The notes under the pieces: generated by a model
Databases searched by the model: none
What the model saw: only the letters and a program-made list of their open reading frames with translations
What the model was told of the DNA's origin: nothing
Position numbers and translations under genes: made by a program
In this document: positions 18,557 through 28,742 of the stretch, in pieces
Layout: each line of letters begins with the position of its first letter
Numbering within the stretch: position 1 is the first letter of the stretch
From: Rhodothermales bacterium
Lineage (GTDB): Bacteria > Bacteroidota > Rhodothermia > Rhodothermales > VXPQ01
NCBI GenBank assembly: GCA_022821845.1
Contig: JAJECT010000032.1
Coordinates: forward strand, 1-64,000
Direction of reading: 5' to 3'
DNA length: 64,000 nt

Positions 18557-21500
18557 ATGTTGGAAAAGATCATAGAGGCCTCGGTCAATAACCGCCTGCT
18601 GGTGATCGTCTTTACGATCCTGATCGGACTGGCCGGCGCCTACGCGATGCTCCGTACGCCCGTAGACGCCATCCCCGACCTGAGCGACGTGCAGGCGATC
18701 GTTTTCACCGAGTATCCGGGCCAGGCCCCGCAGGTCATCGAAGACCAGGTAACGTATCCGCTCACGACGGCCATGCTGGGGGTACCCTTCGCGAAAGCCG
18801 TGCGCGGCTATTCGTTCTTCGGCTACTCGTTCGTCTATATCATCTTCGAAGACGGCACGGACATGTACTGGGCCCGCAGCCGGGTTCTGGAGTACCTCAA
18901 CTATGTGGCCAATCGGCTTCCCGGCGGGGTGACGCCCACGCTGGGGCCGGACGCCACCGGCGTAGGCTGGGCCTTCGAATATGTGATCGACGGCGGAGAC
19001 CGGTACGACCTTCAGCAACTGCGCTCCATCCAGGACTGGTTTCTGCGCTACGAGCTGATGAGCGTGCCTGGCGTAGCCGAAGTGGCCTCCATCGGCGGCT
19101 ACGTCAAGCAGTATCAGGTCGAGGTCGATCCGAACAGGCTGCTGGCCTACGACATCCCTCTTTCGAAAGTGCGCGTGGCCCTGCAACGCAGCAACAACGA
19201 TGTGGGCGGCAGGCTGGTAGAGATGGGCGAGACCGAGTTTATGGTGCGCGGCCTGGGCTATATCCAATCGAGCGAGGACATAGAGAATACGCCCGTGGGG
19301 GTAGACGAAAACGGCACCCCCATCCTGATTCGGAACATCGCCCATGTGCACCTGGGACCCGAGTTGCGCCGCGGGCTGGCGGATCTGGACGGGGAAGGCG
19401 AAACCGTCGGCGGAATCGTGGTCATGCGCTATGGCGAAAACGCCCTCGAAACCATCGACGCCGTCAAAGCGAAACTGGAAGAACTGAAAGCGGGACTGCC
19501 GGAAGGCGTAACCATCCAGGCCGTCTACGACCGCAGCAGCCTCATCGAGCGCGCTATCGACAACCTGAAAGGGAAGCTGCTCGAAGAAAGCCTCATCGTC
19601 GCGCTGGTAACCATCCTGTTCCTGCTGCACGTCCGCAGCGCCTTCGTGGCGATCTTCACCCTTCCGATGGGCATTCTGATCGCGTTCCTGATAATGTATT
19701 ACCAGGGCCTCAACGCCAACATCATGTCGCTTAGCGGCATCGCCATCGCCATCGGCGCCATGGTCGACGCGGCGATCGTGATGATCGAAAACGCCCACAA
19801 ACACATGGAGCGCGACGCCGGAAAGAAAGACCGCTGGCGCATCATTATCGATGCGTCCAAAGAGGTCGGACCGGCTTTGTTCTATTCGCTGCTGATTATC
19901 ACGCTCTCTTTTCTGCCCGTATTCACGCTTCAGGCGCAGGAAGGCCGGCTCTTCAAGCCGCTGGCTTTCACGAAAACCTACGCCATGGCGGCCTCGGCGC
20001 TGCTGGCCATTACGGTGGTGCCGGCGCTGATGGGCTATTTCATACGCGGCAACATCCTGCCGGAGAAGAAGAACCCTGTCAATCGGTTTCTGATTGCCCT
20101 GTACCGCCCGGTAATTCACGCCGTGCTCCGGTTCAAATGGATAACCATTGCCGCGGCGGTAGTGGCGCTGGGCGCAACGGCCTATCCGCTCGGCAAACTG
20201 GGTTCCGAATTCATGCCGCCTTTGAACGAGGGCGATCTGCTCTACATGCCTACTACCGATCCGGGCGTCAGCATTGCCAAGGCCAGGGAACTCTTGCAGC
20301 AAACCAACAAGATCATCAAGACCTTCCCTGAAGTAGACCATGCTTTCGGCAAAGCGGGCCGCGCCGAAACAGCGACGGACCCGGCGCCATTGTCCATGAT
20401 AGAAACCACGATCACCCTGAAGCCGGAAAGCGAGTGGCGGGAAGGCATGACCATGGACCGGCTTGTCCGCGAACTGGACGCCGCGATCGACTTTCCGGGC
20501 CTCACCAACGCCTGGACCATGCCCATCAAAACGCGCATCGATATGCTTTCGACAGGCATCAAGACGCCCGTCGGCGTCAAACTGATGGGGCCCGACCTGA
20601 ATATCCTTTCTGACCTGGGGCAACGCGTTGCAGCCCTCCTGCAGACCGTGCCGGGGACGTTGAGCGCCTTCCCGGACAAGGCCGTCGGCGGCAATTTTAT
20701 CGACTATCGCATAAACCGCGAAGAAGCCGCCCGGTACGGCCTGACGGTGGGCGACGTGCAGGATGTGATCATGTCGGCCATCGGCGGAATGAATGTCACG
20801 CAAACAGTCGAGGGCCTGGAGCGGTATCCGGTCAACGTCCGGTACAGCCGCGAACTGCGCGATAACCTGCCGGCGCTCCAGCGGGTGCTGATTCCTACCC
20901 CTGCGGGCGCGCAGATTCCGCTGAGCTATGTGGCTGATTTCAGCATCGTCAACGGACCGCCCGTCATCAAGAGCGAAAACGCGCGCACGACCTCCTGGGT
21001 TTATGTGGACATCCGCGACATCGACGTAGGCACCTACGTACAGAATGCCCGCGCCGCCGTGCAGGAGCAAATAGGCCTGCCAGAGGGATACAGCATGGTC
21101 TGGAGCGGGCAATACGAATACATGGAACGGGCCCGGCAGCGCCTGCAGGTCGTGATTCCGCTGACGCTCGCAATCATCTTTCTTTTGCTCTACCTGAACT
21201 TCAGAAACATTACCGAAAGCCTTATCGTGATGTTGTCGCTGCCGTTTTCGCTTGTCGGCGGCGTCTGGCTCTTGTATCTGTTCGACTATAACCTCAGCGT
21301 AGCCGTTGGGGTGGGCTTCATTGCGCTGGCGGGGGTCGCCGCCGAAACCGGCGTCATCATGCTGATTTATCTCGATCAGGCCTGGAAGGAGAGGCGGGCG
21401 CGCGGACACATGACTTCGCTGAAGGATCTGTACGAAGCCGTCGTTGCGGGCGCCGTCGATCGGGTGCGTCCCAAAATGATGACCGTCATGGCCATCATGG

Positions 21501-21667
21501 CGGGTCTTTTGCCCATTTTATGGGGGCACGGCGCAGGTTCGCAAGTCATGAAACGCATCGCGGCGCCGATGGTCGGGGGCATGGTTTCGTCCACGATCCT
21601 GACGCTGGTCGTCATCCCGGTCATCTACTACCTGTGGAAAAGCCGGGCCCTGAAGAGGCGGGCCTGA
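18557..21667 (+). CDS. cusA: Heavy-metal efflux RND pump (CusA/CzcA family)
   Basis: Proton-driven inner-membrane metal exporter, 1036 residues, the family's usual length. Features seen: MLEKIIEASVNNRLLVI at the N-terminus, first large periplasmic loop starting DAIPDLSDVQAIVFTEYPGQ, the HME-type membrane motif GAMVDAAIVMIENAHKHME (conserved Asp and Glu for proton relay), WTMPIKTRIDMLSTGI, and a second half with FIALAGVAAETGVIMLIYLD. The IDMLSTGIKTPVGVKL stretch and Met-containing cleft resemble CusA, so monovalent Cu/Ag export is the better guess. The last part (GAVDRVRPKMMTVMAIMAGL) is also typical. It is the third gene of the operon. Confidence 0.93.
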   Translation: MLEKIIEASVNNRLLVIVFTILIGLAGAYAMLRTPVDAIPDLSDVQAIVFTEYPGQAPQVIEDQVTYPLTTAMLGVPFAKAVRGYSFFGYSFVYIIFEDGTDMYWARSRVLEYLNYVANRLPGGVTPTLGPDATGVGWAFEYVIDGGDRYDLQQLRSIQDWFLRYELMSVPGVAEVASIGGYVKQYQVEVDPNRLLAYDIPLSKVRVALQRSNNDVGGRLVEMGETEFMVRGLGYIQSSEDIENTPVGVDENGTPILIRNIAHVHLGPELRRGLADLDGEGETVGGIVVMRYGENALETIDAVKAKLEELKAGLPEGVTIQAVYDRSSLIERAIDNLKGKLLEESLIVALVTILFLLHVRSAFVAIFTLPMGILIAFLIMYYQGLNANIMSLSGIAIAIGAMVDAAIVMIENAHKHMERDAGKKDRWRIIIDASKEVGPALFYSLLIITLSFLPVFTLQAQEGRLFKPLAFTKTYAMAASALLAITVVPALMGYFIRGNILPEKKNPVNRFLIALYRPVIHAVLRFKWITIAAAVVALGATAYPLGKLGSEFMPPLNEGDLLYMPTTDPGVSIAKARELLQQTNKIIKTFPEVDHAFGKAGRAETATDPAPLSMIETTITLKPESEWREGMTMDRLVRELDAAIDFPGLTNAWTMPIKTRIDMLSTGIKTPVGVKLMGPDLNILSDLGQRVAALLQTVPGTLSAFPDKAVGGNFIDYRINREEAARYGLTVGDVQDVIMSAIGGMNVTQTVEGLERYPVNVRYSRELRDNLPALQRVLIPTPAGAQIPLSYVADFSIVNGPPVIKSENARTTSWVYVDIRDIDVGTYVQNARAAVQEQIGLPEGYSMVWSGQYEYMERARQRLQVVIPLTLAIIFLLLYLNFRNITESLIVMLSLPFSLVGGVWLLYLFDYNLSVAVGVGFIALAGVAAETGVIMLIYLDQAWKERRARGHMTSLKDLYEAVVAGAVDRVRPKMMTVMAIMAGLLPILWGHGAGSQVMKRIAAPMVGGMVSSTILTLVVIPVIYYLWKSRALKRRA

Positions 21668-21729
21668 ACCAAACGCAGCGGCGCACGTAAGGGACGCTCC
21701 TGTTTTTTCGAACCATCTCAGTACACTCC

Positions 21730-22062
21730 GTGGAAGCATTCATCGACTGGTTTATGGGGCTGGGAGCGCGCTACGGAGTCAACCCGATCGTCTTCGGGTC
21801 GATCTACGTAGGGGCCATTCCCTTCTTTACCCTGTCCATCGCGTGGCTCGCGCGGAATTTGCGGCGGCGCCGGTCGATCGTCGCCCCCCTGCTGTCCGCC
21901 TCGTTCTTCTTCGTCTCGGCCTACCTGTACCTGATCGTCGTCGGGCGGGACATTCCCGTCTGGGTGTACCTCTTCATCGGCGGCATGGTGGTCTTCGGCG
22001 CATTCTCCACCCTGAAGAAAATCCGCGGGCAGTTGCAGGAGGGGGAAGATAGCGAAGCGTAG
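21730..22062 (+). CDS. Small integral membrane protein of unknown function
   Basis: A 110-residue protein starting with GTG at 21730, with three clear hydrophobic segments: about residues 18-40 (VNPIVFGSIYVGAIPFFTL), 50-70 (VAPLLSASFFFVSAYLYLIV) and 76-92 (VWVYLFIGGMVVFGAF). The C-terminus is short and charged (GQLQEGEDSEA). It lies 62 bases downstream of the RND pump on the same strand, so it may be the last gene of the metal operon. I do not recognise a family; a role in metal efflux is only an inference from position. Confidence 0.7.
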   Translation: MEAFIDWFMGLGARYGVNPIVFGSIYVGAIPFFTLSIAWLARNLRRRRSIVAPLLSASFFFVSAYLYLIVVGRDIPVWVYLFIGGMVVFGAFSTLKKIRGQLQEGEDSEA

Positions 22063-22146
22063 AAATTATTTATTTTTGCAACCTTTAATGGAACTTTTTT
22101 ATTTAATATTGGTATATTAAAGGCGCTTTTGATTTTTCGACATCGT

Positions 22147-22416
22147 ATGGAATTTGAATTTGACCCCGGAAAAAGCGAGAGCAATCTCTGCAAACATGGC
22201 ATAGATTTTCAGGCAGCCCAAAGCTTATGGGATGATCCCTGGCTGCTTGAAGTGCCTGCCAGAACAGTGGGTGAGCCACGATGGCTTGCTATTGGCGAAA
22301 TCGCAGGTAAGCGATGGTCGGCAATAATCACCTATCGCGGCAGGGCTATCCGCATAATCTCGGTACGGCGTTCGCAAAAAAAGGAGGAAACACTGTATGA
22401 AGACCACCGAATTTGA
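22147..22416 (+). CDS. brnT: BrnT-family ribonuclease toxin
   Basis: Type II toxin of the RelE-like fold. The 89-residue product starts MEFEFDPGKSESNLCKHGID, the hallmark BrnT opening (F-E-W/F-D-x-x-K-x-x-x-N-x-x-K-H-G-I), and continues WLAIGEIAGKRWSAIITYRG and IRIISVRRSQKKEE, the region with the catalytic Arg residues. The ATG at 22147 is preferred over an upstream TTG because the family motif starts there. The preceding 80 bases are AT-rich, with TATTTTTG at 22071-22078 matching the Bacteroidota -7 consensus TAnnTTTG, although no -33 box is clear. It overlaps brnA by 20 bases. Confidence 0.9.
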   Translation: MEFEFDPGKSESNLCKHGIDFQAAQSLWDDPWLLEVPARTVGEPRWLAIGEIAGKRWSAIITYRGRAIRIISVRRSQKKEETLYEDHRI

Positions 22417-22663
22417 CGCGGCTTTTGACAAGGGCGAGGACATAACGAGTGCGCTGGACCTATCCAAAGCGCGACGGCCCAAGCATCAACAGCGGCGCAT
22501 TAATGTCGATTGCCCGGTGTGGGTGATCGAAAGCCTGGATAGAGAAGCGGACCGCCTCGGCGTCACGCGACAATCGCTCATCAAGGTTTGGCTGGCCGAG
22601 CGGCTGGAAAAACTGGATGCGCCGGACCGCCGAACGGCTGAGCCTTCCGCCACATGCTTGTAG
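22397..22663 (+). CDS. brnA: BrnA-family antitoxin
   Basis: Cognate antitoxin and likely autorepressor of the brnTA operon. The 88-residue protein contains a disordered N-terminal half and a ribbon-helix-helix domain: RINVDCPVWVIESLDREADR (about 35-54) followed by LGVTRQSLIKVWLAERLEKL. The order toxin-then-antitoxin and the 20-base overlap are typical of brnTA (family knowledge). Its ATG lies inside the last codons of brnT. The C-terminal tail after the RHH domain (DAPDRRTAEPSATCL) is variable in the family. Confidence 0.88.
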   Translation: MKTTEFDAAFDKGEDITSALDLSKARRPKHQQRRINVDCPVWVIESLDREADRLGVTRQSLIKVWLAERLEKLDAPDRRTAEPSATCL

Positions 22664-22731
22664 CGATAATTGAGCCAGCGTAATGCAACGGGTTCAGGGG
22701 CGCCGCCCTGCTGGATGCAAGGCGACTTCCC

Positions 22732-25251
22732 TTACCGCCATATCTTGCGGGAAAGGCGGAGCACGTAGAAAAGATATCCGTCTACCCCCTTCCTGAAGGG
22801 CAGTTTAAACGAATCCCAAGGGTTGTCCCAGGCAAAATTGCCTTCGAAATTGCGATCGTTCATAACGCTTAAACTCAAGACCGATCCCTGCTTGTATTCC
22901 CATCGAATGCCGGCGAAAAGCGTTGACTGGCTGTTCCATCTGGCCCGGCTTGCCGCTACGCCCTCGCCCGCCTTGCGGTAATAGCCGACCGCTTGCAGAC
23001 TCACCCCAAGTTCGCCGTCCAGCGATTGCAGTAGTCCTATGGCAAGGCGGACGCGGCCATACGTTTCCCTGAATTCCGAGTTGATACTTTGCTCGACGCG
23101 AGCCGATTCGTACAGCAGATTATAGGGAACATAAAACGCGTCGCGCCTGCGATAACCGATGGTATAATCCCAGGCAGGCCATATACGCCGTATATCTGCC
23201 CCGGACGGGCGCAGAGACAAGCGGGACAGGTCCGTCAAGGCATCCGTGACGGACGCGTAGCGATCCAGGCCCACCTCGGCGCTGACCGCAATCCGCGACC
23301 ACATCCGGGCGGTAACCTGCGCCGAAGTCCCCCAATTAAGCACTCCCCTTTCCACAAGGTCCAGCCATACGTACGGCCGCAGCGCCCAATTGCGGCGCAT
23401 ATCGGAAGAAATTCCCAAATCCCCTCCGAAGCGCCCCTTGCCCGATGGACCGATGCCGCCAACAAAGGACAAAGCCGCTTCGTTATGCCTGCGGGTCAGC
23501 AAGGTCGCGTATCCTTCAAGCCTCGCCGCCTGCAAATCCATGCCTGCGTAGGCGAATTCGTTTGTCCATTGCACGGAAAGACGCCCTTGACGCCATAGGC
23601 GCCCCCCGGACAACGTATGATGAACCCCTGCGGAAAGCAGCAGGCGATCAGCCCGCCCTGTCATGCCGTGCGGACCGGTGCGAAATTCCGGATCCATGGC
23701 CACCGCCCTGCCATACCAGTTCCAGCGTCGCCCTATCTGCTCGAAATCCATCCGGGCGGCAAAACCGTGCAAGGAGCGCAACACATCGTTGGATCGCCGC
23801 GTAAGTCCGCGATGTTCATAAACAAATCCACCATATTCATCGTCATAACGAAACTTTCCTGAGTCGGTTTGAACAAGTATGTCCTGTTCTCGGGAGAGCA
23901 GAACCTGCCCCGCCACGCGCCAGGCGTTATCGCCAAAGCGCAGATCCCAGTCCACAGAAGATACGCCCGCCATCGTGTCGATTTGTCGTTCCGTCCATGT
24001 TGTGTCCTTTCTTGTCAAAACCGTCTCCGTGGTTTTAGGACCAAGCACACCCGTAAACCCTATCTTCGATAATCTCCCCGCATCCTTCAGCAAACGGATG
24101 GAATATCCCTGATCTATCTCCAGGAAATCCTGCGATCCAAGTGCCGCCATGCCTGTAGCCCCTATAGTGAGCCCAAAGGGCATGCGCCCATGCAAAGCCA
24201 TCGCGCCGAGCATAATCGGGGCGCTCTCGGTGGTCTCCAGCATGTTGCCGACAATGTGAGGCGATCCAATTACGCGCCGGGCCGCTGGAAACAATCTCGG
24301 ATAGACATTGCCGTCGTCGAGACGCAAAAAACTCCATCCGACAGACTCTTCAAAATACTCTGGCGTAAAGTCCGGCAGCAACGCCACATCCAACGTTAGG
24401 GCAGGCCGCATAGCCAATGCTCCCTCTACTCCTGGCAATGGCAAAGCAGGAAACACATCTGATTCTTCCTCTATCTTGATGAGCGTATTCACGTAAGGCG
24501 TAATCGAACGACGAACGCCCGGGGCTATTTCTGCCTCAAAGCGTAGCCGCCCGTAGTGCGCTACGGAGCCGTGGCTGCGATCCTGGCTGCGCGCCAGAGA
24601 CCATTCGCTTAATTCCCCTCGGCGGGCAGCCCAGCGCCGAAAATTAACGCCCACTTCCCTCCGGCCCGGATGGGCTATTTCCAGGGCAGAAAGCGGAATC
24701 GCCAGTTCCACCGTCCACCCGCTGCTGTCTACGCGGGCGGCAGCGGACCACTCCACGTCCCAGGATGGATCGAACCCGAAGAGTTCCGACGCAAAAAACG
24801 TCGGCCGGCCCGAACCGTCCGGCAGCATGGCGTCCACCCCCATCCCTTCCACCCGCACCCCCGCCGCATTGATTGCAAAGTTGAACGAGGTCTTGCGGTC
24901 GTCGTAGGTATCCAGAGACGCTACGAACCAGTCGCCCGGATTAAATTCGTCCCGGCGGCCCAGGGTGCGGCGAATGCGATTCGGTTCCGGATCCGCCAGT
25001 TTCGCGCCGATAAACAGCGTACGCGCATCGTGCAGGAGGTATACCCGCGTAGCCAGCGTGGCCGGAGCGCCTTCCTGCGGGGCGTATTGCAAAAAATCGC
25101 CCGCAGGCGCGGCCTGCGCCCACGCGGGTTCGTCCAGTACGCCGTCTACCCGGATAAGCGTCTCCGTATGCGCCGCCTCTACCACACAGTCCGGCTCGCA
25201 GCCGGGCGCCGTTTGCCAAAAAACCGCAGCGAAGAGGGATAAAACGATCAT
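22732..25251 (-). CDS. DUF5916-type protein: carbohydrate-binding-9-like domain plus beta-barrel
   Basis: An 839-residue secreted or outer-membrane protein. A short signal peptide (MIVLSLFAAVFWQTAPG) is followed by a CBM9-like domain (about residues 25-200: IRVDGVLDEPAWAQA, FIGAKLADPEPNRIRRTLGR, FNPGDWFVASLDTYDDRKT, FNFAINAAGVRVEG) and then a long aromatic-rich region alternating short strands, as in DUF5916 proteins. The ATG at 25249-25251 gives this signal peptide; the frame stays open upstream only antisense to other sequence. It is on the same strand as, and 74 bases after, the DUF4249 gene. The ligand is unknown. Confidence 0.85.
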   Translation of the reverse strand: MIVLSLFAAVFWQTAPGCEPDCVVEAAHTETLIRVDGVLDEPAWAQAAPAGDFLQYAPQEGAPATLATRVYLLHDARTLFIGAKLADPEPNRIRRTLGRRDEFNPGDWFVASLDTYDDRKTSFNFAINAAGVRVEGMGVDAMLPDGSGRPTFFASELFGFDPSWDVEWSAAARVDSSGWTVELAIPLSALEIAHPGRREVGVNFRRWAARRGELSEWSLARSQDRSHGSVAHYGRLRFEAEIAPGVRRSITPYVNTLIKIEEESDVFPALPLPGVEGALAMRPALTLDVALLPDFTPEYFEESVGWSFLRLDDGNVYPRLFPAARRVIGSPHIVGNMLETTESAPIMLGAMALHGRMPFGLTIGATGMAALGSQDFLEIDQGYSIRLLKDAGRLSKIGFTGVLGPKTTETVLTRKDTTWTERQIDTMAGVSSVDWDLRFGDNAWRVAGQVLLSREQDILVQTDSGKFRYDDEYGGFVYEHRGLTRRSNDVLRSLHGFAARMDFEQIGRRWNWYGRAVAMDPEFRTGPHGMTGRADRLLLSAGVHHTLSGGRLWRQGRLSVQWTNEFAYAGMDLQAARLEGYATLLTRRHNEAALSFVGGIGPSGKGRFGGDLGISSDMRRNWALRPYVWLDLVERGVLNWGTSAQVTARMWSRIAVSAEVGLDRYASVTDALTDLSRLSLRPSGADIRRIWPAWDYTIGYRRRDAFYVPYNLLYESARVEQSINSEFRETYGRVRLAIGLLQSLDGELGVSLQAVGYYRKAGEGVAASRARWNSQSTLFAGIRWEYKQGSVLSLSVMNDRNFEGNFAWDNPWDSFKLPFRKGVDGYLFYVLRLSRKIWR

Positions 25252-25325
25252 CTGGCGACGCCAAAGGGTGGGTGGATTGTTTCGCGAGACGGCAGGTCCC
25301 ATCCCGCACAGGACCGAGGCTGCGC

Positions 25326-26375
25326 CTATCCGGTTTCGTCTGTTTCTTCGGCTTCTTCCATCTCTTCCGCGCAAGGCCGCGCGTACGAAAGGCCTGTTTT
25401 CAGGTCTTCTTCGGTCCAGGCATTCCCTTCGGCATCGACGTAAAACGCGGCCTGGGACCACCCGCCAAAGACCCCAAGGCCATCTTCCACATTGGAATAC
25501 ACAAAAACCGGCCGCTCCGAAAACGGCCCCTCGTTCAGGTAGTATCGATCGACGGATTCCTCGTGTCGCCACAACGCGTCGCTCCAGCTTCGCAACAGAA
25601 TGCGGAAGTGCGGCGACAGCGCCGTCGGATTCTCGGAGGTAGCCTCAAGCGCTATTTCCAGGGTCTCTCCATCGAAAAGGTCGTCCGAAAAGTACGCCTC
25701 GCCATAAAACTGCTCCGGGACAAAAGGCTCCGAGGCGTCCGCTACCTGAAAAACGTAGTCGCGCATAGAGGGCAAATCGCTCGTGAACAATACAAGATTG
25801 CGATACCAGGTAGCCGAGTCCGTATTTTCGCTTGTACTCAAAAACCCCCTTTCGTCGTAGCAAACCCAGTCCAGCATATCCATTTTAACGCTGTAGCGAT
25901 GCGGCCCCGGCGCATCATGCAGGTTGAGCCGAATCACGTACGCGCCTGGATCATGGTCCGCAGGCGCCACGATCTCTTCAATATCAATCAGGGCCGCATC
26001 CACCGCCGGCACGATGGACGAAGCCCGGACGGGGGGCAAGCCGGGCGCATTGGCTGTGAGCGTATACCGAACCTCGGGGACCGGACGACTGCCGAGCGCA
26101 GAACGAAAATCCCCTTCGCCGACATGGACCAATGCCTCCCGAAACCCGTCTTCGCCCGCCACGACGACCGCGGCTTCCGTAACCAGGTACGCCTCCGGGG
26201 GCACAAGGTCGGAGAAATAGGGCGCGCTCTGGCTCAGCCTTACCGACCAGAGGCTATCCGGGGTAAACTTCGAATCCACCGCCAACCGGGGTTCGTAGCC
26301 CCCGGGCACGTCCAGCTCGATGGGGGTCGTGCACCCTGCCGCCCCCAGCAACATCCATACGAATAGCCTGCGCAT
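25326..26375 (-). CDS. DUF4249-type lipoprotein, partner of the upstream TonB receptor
   Basis: A 349-residue protein with a lipoprotein signal (MRRLFVWMLLGAAGC, lipid Cys at residue 15). The mature part begins TTPIELDVPGGYEPRLAVDS, with VRLSQSAPYF and VVVAGEDG further on, which is the pattern of DUF4249 proteins: an N-terminal Ig-like domain followed by a beta-rich domain. In Bacteroidota DUF4249 genes usually follow directly after a TonB-dependent receptor gene, as here, with 3 bases between the receptor stop and this start. It probably sits at the outer membrane. The C-terminus is Glu/Thr-rich. Confidence 0.85.
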   Translation of the reverse strand: MRRLFVWMLLGAAGCTTPIELDVPGGYEPRLAVDSKFTPDSLWSVRLSQSAPYFSDLVPPEAYLVTEAAVVVAGEDGFREALVHVGEGDFRSALGSRPVPEVRYTLTANAPGLPPVRASSIVPAVDAALIDIEEIVAPADHDPGAYVIRLNLHDAPGPHRYSVKMDMLDWVCYDERGFLSTSENTDSATWYRNLVLFTSDLPSMRDYVFQVADASEPFVPEQFYGEAYFSDDLFDGETLEIALEATSENPTALSPHFRILLRSWSDALWRHEESVDRYYLNEGPFSERPVFVYSNVEDGLGVFGGWSQAAFYVDAEGNAWTEEDLKTGLSYARPCAEEMEEAEETDETG

Positions 26376-26378
26376 AGG

Positions 26379-28742
26379 TCAGAACCGCAATTGGTAGGAT
26401 ATGGCTGGAATGAGTTGCAGCACGCTCACTTTCTTCCACCGGATCCTCCCCTCGAAATCCGAATCGGGATACACCAGCATCGGGTTCTTGCGGTTGTAGG
26501 CGTTGTATAGCCCAAGCGAAAATGTGCGCTCGCCCCAGCGAACCTGTTTGGTGAAATGCGCGATCACGTCAAGGCGGTGGTGCGCAGGCGCGCGGGATGC
26601 ATTCACCGGGCCGTAATCCAGGAAAGACTCATAATTGCGGCCCTCCAGAGAACCAGAAAGCCGGTACATTCCGGTTCCGCTCCATACGGGATAGCCGCTC
26701 CCGTACACCCAGGACCCGGAGAGGGAAGTATGGTCCGTCAAACGGTATTGCAAAACCACCGAAACGTCGTGGCGGCGGTCGTACCCGTCCGGAAACGGAT
26801 CGCCCTCGTTGAGCCCCGCGAACGTACGGCGCGTACGCGCCCAGGTGTAACTGAGCCACCCGCTTAGCCTGCGCCGCCGCCGTTCCGCGAAAAACTCGGC
26901 GCCGTAACTGCGGCCCGAACCATGCGCAAGCAAGGACGGCCACCCCGCTTGCAGCGCCTGATACCCATAGGCTCCGGTCCTTTATTCGACCTGGCTCGTC
27001 ATAGTCTTGTAGTATCCTTCCAGGGACAATTCCAGTCCATGCGCCGGCAGGCTCCGCGCAAGGCCTGCGGCAATCTGCGAACTGCGCTGCGGGCGAACGC
27101 CCGGCATGAAGGGAATCCACAAGTCATTCGGCAGCGATGCGCCCGTCCCTGTCAGCAAGTGCATATACTGCTGCGTATACGCATAGGACAGCTTGCCTGC
27201 ATAGCCGCCCCACAGCGGAATATTGAGCGCCAGGCGCGGCTCCGCCGAACGGGCGACCGCGCCCTCGCTGTCCGATCCCGAAAACCGAAGCCCTGCATTC
27301 GCGCGTACGCCCCAGGATCCGCGCCATTCGTCTTCCACGTACAGCGCAAACTCCCGGGACGGCAGGGGATTCGACTCCGCCCGCATGTAGTTCACGTCTT
27401 CTTCGTCCGATACCGTCAGGGACGTACGCGTACTCCCGGGCGTAAAACGATGCGCCACATACTCCGCGCCAAACCGGAGATAATGCCGCAGGCTGAGGGC
27501 GTACTCCATATCCAGGCGGGTCGCGTAATCCCGCACGGACGAAGCCCACGCCTGCCGATACGCATCCACTTCGCCCCCCTTGTCCCCGTCCCGCGAGCCA
27601 ACCTGCGAACGTATGCGATAGTGCGTAACGCCTGCAAGCACGCTGGCGAACCAGCGGTCGCTGATCAGGCGATTCCAGCGAAGCGAAGCAAGCCGGTTCC
27701 GCCAGGCAATCTCGAAGTCGATCTCGTCGACGATCGGGCGCGCCCCCCGGTATCGCTCCCGGTACGTGAACGCATCCCGCCCCAGATACCCGCTCACATA
27801 GACCCGATCCCGGTCCGAAATCAGGTAGTTGGCCTTGAAATTCAGATCATGAAAATGGGCGCCATACCGCTTGCCCGAATCCCAAATCCGCTGCGGCCAC
27901 CATGCAAGCAGGTCCAGAAACGTCCGCCGCCCGGAAACAATGAACGAAGCGCGGTCCCGCGCGATAGGCCCTTCCAGCAGGAACCGGGAGGTCAACAAAC
28001 CCAACGCGGCTTCCCCTGCGAAACGCTTCCTGTTGCCCTCCTTCATCGTAAAGTTCGCAACGGAGGACAGCCGCCCTCCGTAGCGGGCCGGAAAACCGCC
28101 CTTGATCAACTCCACCTGCTTCATCGCAGACGCGTTGAACACGCTGAAAAGGCCCAGAACATGGGCGGGATTATACAAGGGCAGACCATCCAGCAGGATC
28201 AGGTTCTGCCCTGCGCGCCCCCCGCGTACGTACAGGCCCGTAAAGCCTTCCCGACCGGATTGCACCCCCGGCAACAATTGCAGCGTCTTGAGCAGGTCCG
28301 GCTCGCCAAGCAACACAGGCAGGGTTTCCACTTCCTCGACCGCCAGGCGGTGCCGGCTCATCTGCACTTCGCTGGCCCCCGACGCTTCGTCCGCAGTGAC
28401 CAGCGCCTCGTCCATCTGCAACACGCGCGGCGCCAGCCGGACGACAAGCGAGGTGTCCGCGGCGACCGGGAAATCAAGGCGCTGCGACAGGTAGGAAACA
28501 TGCGTTACGGACGCCCGCAACGGCCCGGGGGCCACCGCAAGGCTGTAGAAACCGAATGCGTTCGACGTGGCCCCGACCTGCTCCTGCACCAGATAGATAT
28601 GCACGCCGGGTATCCGCTCGCCGCTGGACGCATCCTCGACATAGCCGCTGACAATGACGCTCTGGGCCGACGCGCGCGAACCGCACGCAAGCAGCGCGGC
28701 GACGAGGCCAAGTAGCGTAACCGACGTGCGGAGGGCAAGCAT
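26379..28742 (-). pseudogene. TonB-dependent receptor interrupted by a single in-frame stop codon
   Basis: Read through, this is a 787-residue receptor: signal peptide ([20 protein letters not shown]), carboxypeptidase-like domain (VIVSGYVEDASSGERIPGVH), plug (LPVLLGEPDLLKTLQLLPGV, GGRAGQNLILLDGLPLYNP) and barrel ending AISYQLRF. A TAA at 26982-26984 replaces residue 587. The frame is unchanged on both sides: MTSQVE, stop, RTGAYGYQALQAGWPS, then LAHGSGRSYGAEFF. Relatives commonly have Tyr or another aromatic residue here, so one base change (TAT or TAC to TAA) would explain it. The first 586 residues would lack about a quarter of the barrel. Inactivation, readthrough or a sequence error cannot be distinguished here. 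Confidence 0.85.

Noticed and set aside
18545-21409. A 954-codon open frame antisense to the RND pump
   Set aside because: The translation is rich in His/Arg/Gln as expected from antisense GC-rich codons, with no domain; the sense gene is certain.
22681-22690. Ten-base match TAATGCAACG shared with the IS/ftsX junction (171-180)
   Set aside because: Too short and not accompanied by inverted repeats or other element sequence; likely chance.
26934-26984. Frameshift in the TonB receptor
   Set aside because: The 16 codons between the internal stop and the next open segment are in the same frame as both flanks, so it is a nonsense codon, not a shift.
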